Of a stretch of 64,000 nucleotides of DNA, positions 9,136 through 16,600 are shown in pieces. The first letter of the stretch is position 1. Every line of letters starts with the position of its first letter. The translations under genes and the position numbers were made by a program. Origin of the DNA: Salinicoccus cyprini (GTDB lineage: Bacteria; Bacillota; Bacilli; Staphylococcales; Salinicoccaceae); contig NZ_VMSJ01000001.1 of NCBI RefSeq assembly GCF_007713705.1, forward strand, positions 1,153,396 through 1,217,395, in the 5' to 3' direction. The notes under the pieces were generated by a model. That model did no database searches and was not told where the DNA came from. It saw only the letters and a list, made by a program, of their open reading frames with translations.

Positions 9136-9174
9136 TTAATATGACCCTGGCTGCCATTGCCAGGGTCATATTAA
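9136..9174 (+). terminator. Strong hairpin after the lipoprotein gene
   Basis: A 16-bp perfect stem (TTAATATGACCCTGGC at 9136-9151 and its complement at 9159-9174) with a 7-base loop. The following tract is poor in T, so termination may be incomplete. The next gene starts only 14 bases after it. Confidence 0.6.
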
Positions 9175-9188
9175 TTAAGGAGCAGTCC

Positions 9189-9968
9189 ATGATAATAACC
9201 ACAGGCGGAAGAAGCGATAGTCCTACAATTGAATATGCCGGGGAAATTGCCGCTTCATATGGTCACCCGTATATCGCGCGCAGGAAAAAGTCGATCAGCG
9301 CTCTGAAAGATGAATACCAGCAGGATATCACTGTCGTCAGCAGGAAAGGAATCTCTGTCATCCCCCTCGACAAGGAAACCGCGATGACATTTCATCCAAA
9401 CATGGCCATGGTCCGCGCACGAAGACTCATGAACAGTGAAGAAGATCCCTTTATTTCAGCATTGGGACTCAAGACCGGCATGAAGCTGCTTGACTGTACA
9501 ATGGGACTAGCCTCAGACAGCATAATCGCAAGCCTTGTTGCAGGCAGCAGCGGCCAGGTCACTGCAGTGGAGGCTGACCCCCTGCTCCATATGATTGTCT
9601 CAGAAGGCCTCAGGACTTACGATGCAGGCAACCATGAAATGAATGAAGCGATGCGCAGAATCACCACCCTGCACAAAAATCATTTTTCCTATCTGGAGAC
9701 ACTTCCGGATAATGCCTACGACGTCGTCTACTTTGACCCAATGTTCGACGAAAGCATTGAAGCATCGGATGGTATCCAAAACATCCATCGGCAGGCGCAT
9801 CATGGCGAACTGACACTGGATATCATCCATGAAGCAGTACGCGTCGCCCGACATCGTGTCGTAATGAAGGACCACTGGAAAAGCAGCCGGTTCAGCCAGT
9901 TGGGTTTCACCCAGCTGAAAAGAAAGACCAGCCTGTTCCACTACGGCTATTTGGATGTGTCCTCCTGA
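9189..9968 (+). CDS. Class I SAM-dependent methyltransferase, YpiP/RsmJ-like
   Basis: A 259-residue methyltransferase of the SAM Rossmann fold. Motif I is LLDCTMGLASDSIIAS (about residues 97-112), followed by an acidic VTAVEAD loop and by a catalytic-type motif DVVYFDPMFDES. The DPMF sequence is the hallmark of the RsmJ (16S rRNA m2G1516) and YpiP-like group. The ATG at 9189 follows AAGGAG; an upstream in-frame ATG at 9141 lies inside a hairpin and is not used. The fold is clear; the RNA substrate is inference. Confidence 0.82.
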   Translation: MIITTGGRSDSPTIEYAGEIAASYGHPYIARRKKSISALKDEYQQDITVVSRKGISVIPLDKETAMTFHPNMAMVRARRLMNSEEDPFISALGLKTGMKLLDCTMGLASDSIIASLVAGSSGQVTAVEADPLLHMIVSEGLRTYDAGNHEMNEAMRRITTLHKNHFSYLETLPDNAYDVVYFDPMFDESIEASDGIQNIHRQAHHGELTLDIIHEAVRVARHRVVMKDHWKSSRFSQLGFTQLKRKTSLFHYGYLDVSS

Positions 9969-10049
9969 TCCGCGCAAGGATGTTTAATTTTTATGATAGT
10001 GGGAATTTGAAATATGTATGCGTTAAAATCTATATAGGAGTGATTACTC

Positions 10050-10376
10050 ATGGCACACGAACAGCACCAGCAACTACTCAGCACTTTGCATGAATGCATG
10101 GCAGCCTGCAACCACTGCTTCGACGCCTGCCTGAAGGAAGATGACGTTAAGATGATGGCGGAATGCATCCGTCTCGACAGAGAATGTGCAGACATATGCA
10201 ATTATCTCGAACAGGCAATCGCAAGAAACTCCCCATTCGTCAAAGAACTGGCTCACGTATGTGCGACCATCTGTGAAGCATGCGGTAAAGAATGTGAGAA
10301 GCATGACCACGACCACTGCCAGAAATGCGCGGAAGCATGCTTCAAATGTGCAGAGGCTTGCAGAAACGTAGCATAA
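10050..10376 (+). CDS. Four-helix-bundle copper-storage-type protein (DUF326/Csp-like)
   Basis: A 108-residue cytosolic protein with 16 cysteines spaced along predicted helices, mostly as CxxxC and CxxC pairs (C16, C20, C23, C27, C39, C46, C50, C71, C75, C78, C82, C90, C93, C97, C100, C104). This matches the Csp3/YhjQ family, which stores many Cu(I) ions within a four-helix bundle. A His/Asp-rich turn (HDHDHC) lies near residues 85-90. No Tat or Sec signal is present, so it should be cytosolic. The start follows ATAGGAG. No copper regulator or exporter is adjacent. Confidence 0.88.
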   Translation: MAHEQHQQLLSTLHECMAACNHCFDACLKEDDVKMMAECIRLDRECADICNYLEQAIARNSPFVKELAHVCATICEACGKECEKHDHDHCQKCAEACFKCAEACRNVA

Positions 10377-10461
10377 TATACTGATACAGACACAGGTGGG
10401 GATTGCAGACAATGCCCGCCTGTCTATTCTACATATACTTATGAATGCATTTCACTCATGA

Positions 10462-10502
10462 TAATAAAACGTTCACGTGCCATGCACATGAACGTTTTAT
10501 TA
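10462..10502. terminator. Bidirectional terminator
   Basis: A 14-bp stem (TAATAAAACGTTCA at 10462-10475 and its complement at 10489-10502) with an inner GTGC/GCAC pairing in the loop. A/T-rich arms let it serve both the Csp-like gene and the convergent gene at 10523. Confidence 0.7.
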
Positions 10503-10522
10503 ATATATCACCTTAGGAACCA

Positions 10523-10978
10523 TCAAAAATTATATCTATCCTGCTTTTCAGCAAAGTAGCTGTAGATGCGCTCGAGAGGAATCACATTCTGCCGAGTATC
10601 ATAGAGTCTCGCTTCACGCCAGGGCTTCTCATGCCGAACAATGTATCCGAGATCTTCTTCGCTGAAATCCCCATACAAGGAAAGCACCTCTTCAAGGATA
10701 TCCTCTACATCTTCATTGAATTCATAGTTATCAAAAGCATCAGACAATGCCGACTCATCATAGTCATTGAACCTTTCATAAACTTCGGGAATGGCAGGGC
10801 CGAATTCCCATGCTTCGAAACTTTCATCGAACAGTTTATAGTCCAGCTCCTCTTCACTATCATTCAATATGGCCACCGTCCAGGCCTGGGAATAGTAGAG
10901 CAGCGTCTGCAGCTTGTTGTACGTCATTGTCTCTTTGGATAGAAACCAGTTGATAACATTAGCCAGTTTATCACTCAT
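10523..10978 (-). CDS. Panacea (SocA-like, DUF4065) domain protein, orphan
   Basis: A 151-residue protein made up of a Panacea domain. The family signature is visible as TYNKLQTLLYYSQAWTVAIL, then LFDESFEAWEFGPAIPEVY, and later EEVLSLYGDFSEEDLG with a C-terminal HEKPWREAR. Panacea proteins are antitoxins for many unrelated toxins or proteolytic adaptors such as SocA and phage GepA. The ATG at 10978 follows AGGAGG at 8 bases; an upstream in-frame ATG lies before that site. No toxin gene flanks it: the neighbours are a copper-storage protein and a tRNA cluster, so its partner, if any, is elsewhere. Confidence 0.85.
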   Translation of the reverse strand: MSDKLANVINWFLSKETMTYNKLQTLLYYSQAWTVAILNDSEEELDYKLFDESFEAWEFGPAIPEVYERFNDYDESALSDAFDNYEFNEDVEDILEEVLSLYGDFSEEDLGYIVRHEKPWREARLYDTRQNVIPLERIYSYFAEKQDRYNF

Positions 10979-11160
10979 ATGAAATTCCTCCTGTTTTATC
11001 ACTCAAAATCTGTATTAGAAATTTTGATAGTTGCCCCTCTCATCGTCTGCGTGTTCGATTTTATCACAAGGACCATCGATTAGTTAAAAGTACCAGATAT
11101 GATGCACTTTCGACAACTGAAAACTGTAGCGACCGTCAAAAATGAAAAATTTGCAGCATG

Positions 11161-11193
11161 AAAAAACCCCGTCAAATCATCATTTGACGGGGT
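11161..11193 (-). terminator. Terminator of the eight-tRNA cluster
   Basis: On the minus strand an 11-bp stem (ACCCCGTCAAA and its complement, 11166-11193) with a 6-base loop is followed by six T residues. It lies 27 bases beyond the last tRNA (Ser). Confidence 0.9.
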
Positions 11194-11219
11194 CTCTCAT
11201 ATTCAAGCTATTCAAGTAG

Positions 11220-11307
11220 CGGACAGTGAGGGATTCGAACCCTCGATACGGGGTTGCCGTATACACGCGTTCCAGGCGTGCGCCTTAAGCCGCTCGGCCA
11301 ACTGTCC
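11220..11307 (-). tRNA. tRNA-Ser(GGA)
   Basis: Full cloverleaf with a long class II variable arm and anticodon GGA in loop CTGGAAC. The 3' CCA is not encoded. It is the last gene of the minus-strand cluster fMet-Asp-Phe-His-Gly-Asn-Glu-Ser. Confidence 0.95.
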
Positions 11308-11347
11308 TTGATTGAAAACAGAAGTGAGCTGGCTCACTTCTGAAGTA

Positions 11348-11419
11348 TGACCCGTACGGGATTCGAACCCGTGTTACCGCCGTGAAAGGGCGGTGTCTTA
11401 ACCACTTGACCAACGGGCC
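11348..11419 (-). tRNA. tRNA-Glu(TTC)
   Basis: Cloverleaf with anticodon TTC in loop CTTTCAC. The acceptor stem has one G-U pair. CCA is not encoded. Confidence 0.95.
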
Positions 11420-11420
11420 A

Positions 11421-11495
11421 TGGCTCCACAGGTAGGATTCGAACCTACGACCGATCGGTTAACAGCCGATAGCTCTACCACTGAGCTACTGTGGA
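11421..11495 (-). tRNA. tRNA-Asn(GTT)
   Basis: Anticodon GTT in loop CTGTTAA, with an encoded CCA. The sequence is identical to the tRNA-Asn at 16440-16514. Confidence 0.95.
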
Positions 11496-11505
11496 ACAAT
11501 ATGAT

Positions 11506-11579
11506 TGGAGCGGGTGATCGGAATCGAACCGACGACATCAGCTTGGAAGGCTGAGGTTATACCATTTAACTACACCCGC
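11506..11579 (-). tRNA. tRNA-Gly(TCC)
   Basis: Anticodon TCC in loop CTTCCAA, discriminator T and encoded CCA. It has a canonical GG in the D loop, unlike the aberrant glycine tRNA at 61605. Confidence 0.95.
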
Positions 11580-11587
11580 ATTTAATA

Positions 11588-11664
11588 TGGGGCGGCTGAT
11601 GGGGTTCGAACCCACGCATGCCGGAACCACAATCCGGTGTGTTAACCACTTCACCACAACCGCC
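11588..11664 (-). tRNA. tRNA-His(GTG)
   Basis: Anticodon GTG with the extra 5' G(-1) opposite C73, a histidine identity feature. CCA is encoded. Confidence 0.95.
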
Positions 11665-11683
11665 ATAATAAATGGATGAATAA

Positions 11684-11756
11684 TGGTTCAGGACGGAATC
11701 GAACCGCCGACACTGTGAGCTTCAATCACATGCTCTACCGACTGAGCTACTGAACC
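11684..11756 (-). tRNA. tRNA-Phe(GAA)
   Basis: Anticodon GAA in loop TTGAAGC. CCA is not encoded here, although the copy at 62189-62264 does encode it. Confidence 0.95.
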
Positions 11757-11784
11757 TTGATTATAGATATGTAATAATTAAAAA

Positions 11785-11860
11785 TGGCGGTCCCGACGGG
11801 AATCGAACCCGCGATCTCCTGCGTGACAGGCAGGCATGTTAACCGCTACACCACGGGACC
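11785..11860 (-). tRNA. tRNA-Asp(GTC)
   Basis: Anticodon GTC in loop CTGTCAC, discriminator G and encoded CCA. Identical in body to the copy at 62279-62354. Confidence 0.95.
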
Positions 11861-11873
11861 TTATGTAAAAAAA

Positions 11874-11947
11874 TTGCGGGAGGTGGATTTGAACCACCGA
11901 CCTCCGGGTTATGAGCCCGACGAGCTTCCAGACTGCTCTATCCCGCG
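11874..11947 (-). tRNA. Initiator tRNA-fMet(CAT)
   Basis: Starts CGCGGG with the C1-A72 mismatch typical of bacterial initiators, and has anticodon CAT in loop CTCATAA with a GGG/CCC anticodon stem. CCA is not encoded. It is the first gene of this cluster in the direction of transcription. Confidence 0.95.
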
Positions 11948-12126
11948 CTAATGTTATTACGTCTGTTTCAACGCCTGATATATATATTATACTTTTCAGC
12001 ATACATTTTCAAGCGCTTTTGTTAATTTTGTTACGTAAAATTTACACTTTCATTAATTCGACTGTTTTTAAGTATACTTCTTCCATTTGGGGTAAAGGAG
12101 ACAAACGACTCAAGGAGGATTACTTA

Positions 12127-13668
12127 ATGAGCGAATTCAAGCATGATAATATTTCCATATGGTCCGATACTGCAGAATTGCCTTCCTACCCAAAACTTGA
12201 AAACGATATTGAAACCGAGGTCCTTGTCGTCGGTGCCGGCATCACCGGGCTGATGAATGCCTACCAGCTCGCCATGAAAGGCTATAAGGTCACTGTGATT
12301 GATACGGATTACATTCTTGGCGGCACAACTGCCAATACGACAGCACGCATCATGGCCCAGCAGGGAATGCTCTACAGCCAGCTCATCAAACAGAAGGATA
12401 AGGAGACGGCACGTCTGTACTATGATTCCCAGATGGAGGCCATTGCTGAAATGGAGGCCATCGGCAGGAAGCACAATATAGACGGCGATTTCAGAAGAGT
12501 CGATGGTGTCATGTATGTCGAGGAAGATGCATCCGTCAGCGAACTTGAAAAGGAAGCTGAGGCTTATAAGGAACTGGGCATCGATGGGACTCTACTGAAA
12601 AAGGAACTGGATCTCCCTTTTGAAACGGCAGCTGAACTCATCATGCGCAACCAGGCGGAGTTCCACCCTCTCAAGTATCTGAAGGGCATTCTTGAAGTAC
12701 TCGCAGAAAAAGACGTCAGCATATATGAACATACTCGTGGGAAATCTCTCGATGGCGATACTCTGGCAACGAATGATGGGAACAGCATACATTTCAGGCA
12801 TCTGATCATCGCTACACACTTTCCATTCCTCGACTACCAGGGTTTCTATTTCAACAGCTTCAAGATCAACCGCTCCTATGGTCTGGTTGTCACTACCTCC
12901 ACGCCGCCACCTGAAAATGTGTCTCTTGGTGGTCAGGATGGACCGAGCCTGACGACAAGGCATATAATGGGCGCAGACAATGAACTGCCTACCCTGCTTT
13001 TCGGTGGCATGGGGCACATGTCCTACATGGAAAAGGACATGGTCGACCAGCTTGAAAAACTGAGACTCTATGCCGATCAGAAGACGACCAATCATGAACG
13101 CCTCTATGCATACAGGGCCCAGGATCTTATGACAGTCGACTCGATGCCCTATATCGGCTATTTTGATACGGATCGTGATAATGTATTTGTTGCAGCGGGA
13201 TTCAATAAATACGGTATGACAAATGGCGTGCTCTCCTCCATGATCATCTCGGATCTGATTGAAGGGAAGGACAACCGCTATCATGAAATGCTGAGCCCCC
13301 ATAGGAGCAAGGGTCTACTCCATCAGCTTAAAGACCAGGGAACGACACCGCTTGAGAGCATGGGTGTCGAGGCGAAGAATATGCTGAAGAGCTACCCGAG
13401 TATGGATGAGGTCGATCTGTCAGCCGGCGAAGGTGCAGTCGTCAGGGATGGTATGATGAAGAAAGGCCTTTATAAGGATGAGGACAGCAATGAATACTAT
13501 GTCGTCGACAACCGCTGTACACACATGGGCTGCAGCCTCAGCTGGAACCAGTCCGATAGAACTTGGGACTGCCCATGCCACGGCTCACGCTTCAACTTCA
13601 AAGGAAACGTAATAGAAGGTCCAGCGACTACCGATCTTGATGTCGAAGTCAAAAGGACTAATGACTAG
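12127..13668 (+). CDS. FAD-dependent oxidoreductase with C-terminal Rieske [2Fe-2S] domain
   Basis: A 513-residue two-domain protein. Residues about 30-400 are a D-amino-acid-oxidase-type FAD domain, with the dinucleotide motif VLVVGAGITGLMNAYQLA near the N terminus and a conserved YIGYFDTDRDNVFVAAGFNKYGM block. Residues about 420-510 are a Rieske domain with both cluster motifs, CTHMGCSLSW and CPCHGSRF. The combination matches a family found in Gram-positives as stand-alone genes, of unknown substrate. The ATG at 12127 follows AAGGAGG, so the longer upstream open frame, which runs into tRNA-fMet, is not used. No signal peptide is present. Confidence 0.88.
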   Translation: MSEFKHDNISIWSDTAELPSYPKLENDIETEVLVVGAGITGLMNAYQLAMKGYKVTVIDTDYILGGTTANTTARIMAQQGMLYSQLIKQKDKETARLYYDSQMEAIAEMEAIGRKHNIDGDFRRVDGVMYVEEDASVSELEKEAEAYKELGIDGTLLKKELDLPFETAAELIMRNQAEFHPLKYLKGILEVLAEKDVSIYEHTRGKSLDGDTLATNDGNSIHFRHLIIATHFPFLDYQGFYFNSFKINRSYGLVVTTSTPPPENVSLGGQDGPSLTTRHIMGADNELPTLLFGGMGHMSYMEKDMVDQLEKLRLYADQKTTNHERLYAYRAQDLMTVDSMPYIGYFDTDRDNVFVAAGFNKYGMTNGVLSSMIISDLIEGKDNRYHEMLSPHRSKGLLHQLKDQGTTPLESMGVEAKNMLKSYPSMDEVDLSAGEGAVVRDGMMKKGLYKDEDSNEYYVVDNRCTHMGCSLSWNQSDRTWDCPCHGSRFNFKGNVIEGPATTDLDVEVKRTND

Positions 13669-13730
13669 TTTTCCCGACCAATGGTAATATATAATGTGGA
13701 GAAACCCTCTACCGTTATCCAAGGCAAATA

Positions 13731-13769
13731 GATAGGGGGTGGAATCTTCCAAAGATTCCACCCCCTATC
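13731..13769. terminator. Terminator between the Rieske oxidoreductase and the CatR-like gene
   Basis: A 17-bp perfect stem (GATAGGGGGTGGAATCT and its complement) with a 5-base loop between two convergent genes. The T tracts are modest, but the stem is very stable. Confidence 0.75.
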
Positions 13770-13815
13770 ACTTTATTTATAAGCAAAGGAAACCTGTCCT
13801 GCGACAGTCTGCCAC

Positions 13816-14130
13816 CTAGTCGATCTGGACCCATTCCTCTGCCCATTTTTCAATGTCTCTTAATACCGGCTCGAGAGAACGTCCCCTCTCCGTAAGAGAA
13901 TACTCTATAACTACAGGCGTCTCAGGATAGACATCCCTTTTTATAAGACCTTCCTGCTCCATATCTTTAAGTCTATCGGAGAGTACTTTGCCGCTTATTC
14001 CAATTGCAGCCTGTATTTCACCGAAACGCTGAGGTGCTTCGAGCATCTGATAGATGACCAGGGCCGTCCATCTCTGACTCAGCATTGTTACAGCTTTTTC
14101 AAACTTTGGACAAAGAATTGATTGTTTCAT
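13816..14130 (-). CDS. HxlR/DUF24-family redox regulator, CatR-like
   Basis: A 104-residue winged-helix regulator of the HxlR (DUF24) family. The single cysteine is Cys7 (SILCPKF), the position of the redox-active cysteine that senses quinones in B. subtilis YodB and CatR. The recognition region QRFGEIQAAIGISGKVLSDR and the wing IEYSLTERGRSLEPVL are visible. The start follows AAGGATGTG. It is divergent from a CatE-like dioxygenase, and in B. subtilis CatR represses catDE, so repression of the neighbour and release by catechol or quinones is the likely job. Confidence 0.85.
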   Translation of the reverse strand: MKQSILCPKFEKAVTMLSQRWTALVIYQMLEAPQRFGEIQAAIGISGKVLSDRLKDMEQEGLIKRDVYPETPVVIEYSLTERGRSLEPVLRDIEKWAEEWVQID

Positions 14131-14189
14131 AATATCACATCCTTACGTGCACATTATATCATATACACTACTATACATAAAGATACTTT

Positions 14190-14218
14190 TTTACTTTACA
14201 TATAGTTATTACTATTAT
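14190..14218 (+). promoter_or_regulatory. catE-like promoter with operator-like dyad
   Basis: TTTACT (14190-14195), 17 bases and TATTAT (14213-14218) form a promoter about 40 bases before the dioxygenase start. A dyad ATAGT-TATT-ACTAT (14202-14215) lies across spacer and -10, the kind of place a DUF24 repressor binds. Confidence 0.5.
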
Positions 14219-14256
14219 ATAGTTTGTTACACTAAGTTATTACCAAGGAGGAACAC

Positions 14257-15108
14257 ATGAATTTCCATACACCACCCTTAACATACGTTTCCCACGTAAA
14301 AATAAATGTGTCGGATATGCAGGCTGCACTCAACTTCTATACCGGCCTGCTCGGCTTTTCCATACTCGAGCAGAACGGCAATGAAGTGCATCTGACAGCA
14401 GATGGGAAAACCAGCTTCCTGTCGCTCACTGTGCCGGAGCATCCCATTGAAAAGAAGAAGACGACAGGTCTGTATCATTTTGCCATTCTCCTTCAGAACA
14501 GGTCGGAGCTTGCTGCATTGCTTGTCCACCTTCTGCAGAATGATCTGGAAGTCGGAGCAGCTGATCATAATGTAAGCGAAGCCATCTACGTCGATGATCC
14601 CGATGGCAACGGCATAGAATTCTATTGTGACCGTTCTCCCGACCAATGGACTTGGGCGCGAAACCATGTTGTCATGACAACGGATCCACTCAACTTTGAA
14701 GATATGGCAACAACCATGGCGCCAGGACAGAAATGGGAAAAGATGCCCGAATCAGCGATCATGGGACATCTGCACCTCCATGTTTCCAGTCTTGCACCCG
14801 CAACAAACTTCTATACAGAATGTCTCGGACTATCAGTCGTCAGCCACATACATGGCAAGGCCGTTTTCATGTCTACAGGGAAATATCATCACCATATCGC
14901 CATCAACGTATGGAACGGCACCGATGCTCCACAGCCTGAGCCAGGAAGTGTCGGCCTGGATACTTTCACTTTGTCCTACCCGGACCAGGACGCACTCGAT
15001 GCGGCTGTCGAACGCCTCAGAAAAATGAAGTATGAAGTCTCTACAGCAGACCAGATGGTCACCTCGATCGATCCTTCAGGCAACCGGGTGATCATGGCTG
15101 TCAGCTGA
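14257..15108 (+). CDS. CatE-like two-domain VOC dioxygenase/glyoxalase
   Basis: A 283-residue protein with two VOC domains (about 8-130 and 165-282), matching in length and layout the CatE/YfiE catechol-2,3-dioxygenase group. Domain 1 carries a complete His/His/Glu metal triad pattern (H13, H74, E121 in GNGIEFYCD). Domain 2 keeps His residues (GHLHLHV at 170-176, YHHHIAINVW at 210-219), but the position expected for Glu reads NRVIMAV. The start follows AAGGAGG. The divergent CatR-like regulator suggests a role in detoxifying catechols or quinone-derived thiol adducts. Whether it cleaves catechol or acts as a glyoxalase-type enzyme is not settled by sequence. Confidence 0.85.
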   Translation: MNFHTPPLTYVSHVKINVSDMQAALNFYTGLLGFSILEQNGNEVHLTADGKTSFLSLTVPEHPIEKKKTTGLYHFAILLQNRSELAALLVHLLQNDLEVGAADHNVSEAIYVDDPDGNGIEFYCDRSPDQWTWARNHVVMTTDPLNFEDMATTMAPGQKWEKMPESAIMGHLHLHVSSLAPATNFYTECLGLSVVSHIHGKAVFMSTGKYHHHIAINVWNGTDAPQPEPGSVGLDTFTLSYPDQDALDAAVERLRKMKYEVSTADQMVTSIDPSGNRVIMAVS

Positions 15109-15128
15109 ATGGATATATGACAAACGGC

Positions 15129-15158
15129 AACCCTGCAAACTCATATTGCAGGGTTTTT
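15129..15158 (+). terminator. Terminator of the catE-like gene
   Basis: A 10-bp stem (AACCCTGCAA / TTGCAGGGTT, 15129-15155) with a 7-base loop followed by T residues. Confidence 0.85.
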
Positions 15159-15216
15159 AGTTTGATTTTTTATTTGCAGGGAATAACTACCTAACTATAA
15201 ATGGAGGTCATTACCT

Positions 15217-15699
15217 ATGTATAAAAATCAATATAAACCATTTAAAACTGTAAAAGATGCCAAAGTCTACCTTGAAAACTACATCGACTTGAAAAACTAT
15301 ACTGTCATCTCCAGAACTGACCTGTCGGAACTTAAAGACAACTTCTCAGGCATCAACATCATTGATCAGAATTCCGATAACCCCGATCGTGATATAGACC
15401 AGCTTGATTTTGACGAAGGCAGCAGAAACGATCTCATGAACCACTACGAAAATGGAGAAATCATCGTTTTTGAAGGACTTAACATTGAAGATACGGACTC
15501 TCCTGAAATGGATGCTGTAGGAGAAAAGTATATCAACGTCGTCCCTAGAGACGAGTATGACACTGAAGTGATTGATGTGAACAGTGGTGTCAGGACAATG
15601 GTGGAAGTGGAAGATAATAACCCGGATATGATAACAGAAGACGAAGAGGAGTATTTCAAGAAGCATGATGATGAAGAGGAACAGTTCATCAACAGATAG
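15217..15699 (+). CDS. Uncharacterised acidic protein
   Basis: I do not recognise this 160-residue protein. It is soluble, with no signal or membrane segment, begins with a basic N terminus (YKNQYKPFKTVKDAK) and becomes strongly acidic, ending in a run rich in Glu and Asp (about residues 130-157). A mixed alpha/beta pattern (about 10-120) suggests one small domain before the acidic tail. The start follows TGGAGG with a normal spacer, and a hairpin terminator follows, so it is a monocistronic gene. Codon use is like its neighbours. Confidence 0.7.
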   Translation: MYKNQYKPFKTVKDAKVYLENYIDLKNYTVISRTDLSELKDNFSGINIIDQNSDNPDRDIDQLDFDEGSRNDLMNHYENGEIIVFEGLNIEDTDSPEMDAVGEKYINVVPRDEYDTEVIDVNSGVRTMVEVEDNNPDMITEDEEEYFKKHDDEEEQFINR

Positions 15700-15729
15700 T
15701 AAATCAAATCCATAGATTATCACAATGCG

Positions 15730-15757
15730 ATGGCGGTGCTTCTTGGCACCGTCATTT
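15730..15757 (+). terminator. Terminator after the acidic protein gene
   Basis: A 10-bp stem including one G-T pair (ATGGCGGTGC / GCACCGTCAT) with a 6-base loop and a short T tract. Confidence 0.6.
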
Positions 15758-15809
15758 CTGTATTTGCAGCATCATAACATTATTGATTTCAAACTTGCCC
15801 GAATTTAAG

Positions 15810-15995
15810 TATACTCGGCAACTCGGACATGCTATAATGGATCGAATGCATCTGATGCATCAAAACAGATGTGAAGATTATAGAAAGAACACATCTGATT
15901 CTAGTTTCTGCAGTTGTTTCTAGGCAGCAATCTAATTATAAGGTTCGATATGACCCTTTGCCTTTGCAATCCCGCTACACCCCATACATAGGGAG
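15810..15995 (+). promoter_or_regulatory. Extended -10 promoter and a structured leader of about 150 bases
   Basis: TGC followed by TATAAT (15833-15838) marks a likely promoter. The transcript would then carry a leader of about 150 bases before the small gene near 15996. The leader contains a stem CAGATGTG / CACATCTG (15866-15873 with 15890-15897) and a CTAG-flanked second region. It does not match T-box, SAM, purine or other riboswitch consensus patterns that I know. Confidence 0.4.
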
Positions 15996-16271
15996 ATGGA
16001 ATATTTGAAAGAAAAGATGAGTAAGCATATAGATAATACTGAAAAGAGCTACTTTGTGGAAGAATATGATTCCATCGAAGAACTCCTCAGTGAAAGAGGC
16101 ATCTGCATGGAGGAATTCCTGCGCATGATTGATGATCCGGACCATAAGGTCATCTCCGGAGTGCCTGTCGTTGCATATGAAAACCTTGAAAATCCGGTTT
16201 TCAAAGTCGGTTATCTGGAAGATGGCATGACACCACTGGATATACTCGAAAAACTTAAAAGTTGTTCCTGA
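15996..16271 (+). CDS. Uncharacterised small protein (about 84-91 residues)
   Basis: I do not recognise this protein. It is small, soluble and acidic, with a helical N-terminal half (SIEELLSERGICMEEFLRMI) and a beta-like centre (KVISGVPVVAYE). The start is uncertain: the ATG at 15996 has GGGAG directly against it, a TTG at 16005 has the same GGGAG at 9 bases, and an ATG at 16020 has only a weak site. It follows a long structured leader and ends at a good terminator, so it is a single-gene unit. Confidence 0.65.
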   Translation: MEYLKEKMSKHIDNTEKSYFVEEYDSIEELLSERGICMEEFLRMIDDPDHKVISGVPVVAYENLENPVFKVGYLEDGMTPLDILEKLKSCS

Positions 16272-16276
16272 TATAT

Positions 16277-16300
16277 GAGCGCTCATGGCGCTCTTTTTTT
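16277..16300 (+). terminator. Terminator
   Basis: GAGCGC / GCGCTC stem (16277-16293) followed by seven T residues. Confidence 0.9.
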
Positions 16301-16310
16301 GTAGCCAAAA

Positions 16311-16344
16311 AACAAAAAACCCTGCAACCACGGGGGTTACAGGG
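16311..16344 (-). terminator. Terminator of the Asn-Ser tRNA pair
   Basis: On the minus strand a 10-base interrupted stem (CCCTGTAACC with GGTTGCAGGG, 16320-16344) is followed by a long T-rich run. Confidence 0.8.
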
Positions 16345-16351
16345 AATGTAG

Positions 16352-16438
16352 CGGAGATGGAGGGATTTGAACCCTCGCGCCGCAGAACGACCTACACCCT
16401 TAGCAGGGGCGCCTCTTCAGCCACTTGAGTACATCTCC
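16352..16438 (-). tRNA. tRNA-Ser(GCT)
   Basis: Class II tRNA with anticodon GCT in loop CTGCTAA and a long variable arm; CCA not encoded. It lies 1 base after the tRNA-Asn gene in the transcription direction. Confidence 0.95.
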
Positions 16439-16439
16439 A

Positions 16440-16514
16440 TGGCTCCACAGGTAGGATTCGAACCTACGACCGATCGGTTAACAGCCGATAGCTCTACCAC
16501 TGAGCTACTGTGGA
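16440..16514 (-). tRNA. tRNA-Asn(GTT)
   Basis: Identical to the tRNA-Asn at 11421-11495, including the encoded CCA and a few flanking bases on each side, so the two are recent duplicates. Confidence 0.95.
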
Positions 16515-16600
16515 ACAATGTTATTTTTCAATCGAACATTTACAATTATAACAATTCCACACGTTTTTTCAACCGTTATTTAACATGTTTTAATTTAAAT

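Noticed and set aside
11911..12126. N-terminal extension of the Rieske oxidoreductase to 11911
   Set aside because: It would read through the complement of tRNA-fMet; the AAGGAGG before 12127 fixes the start.
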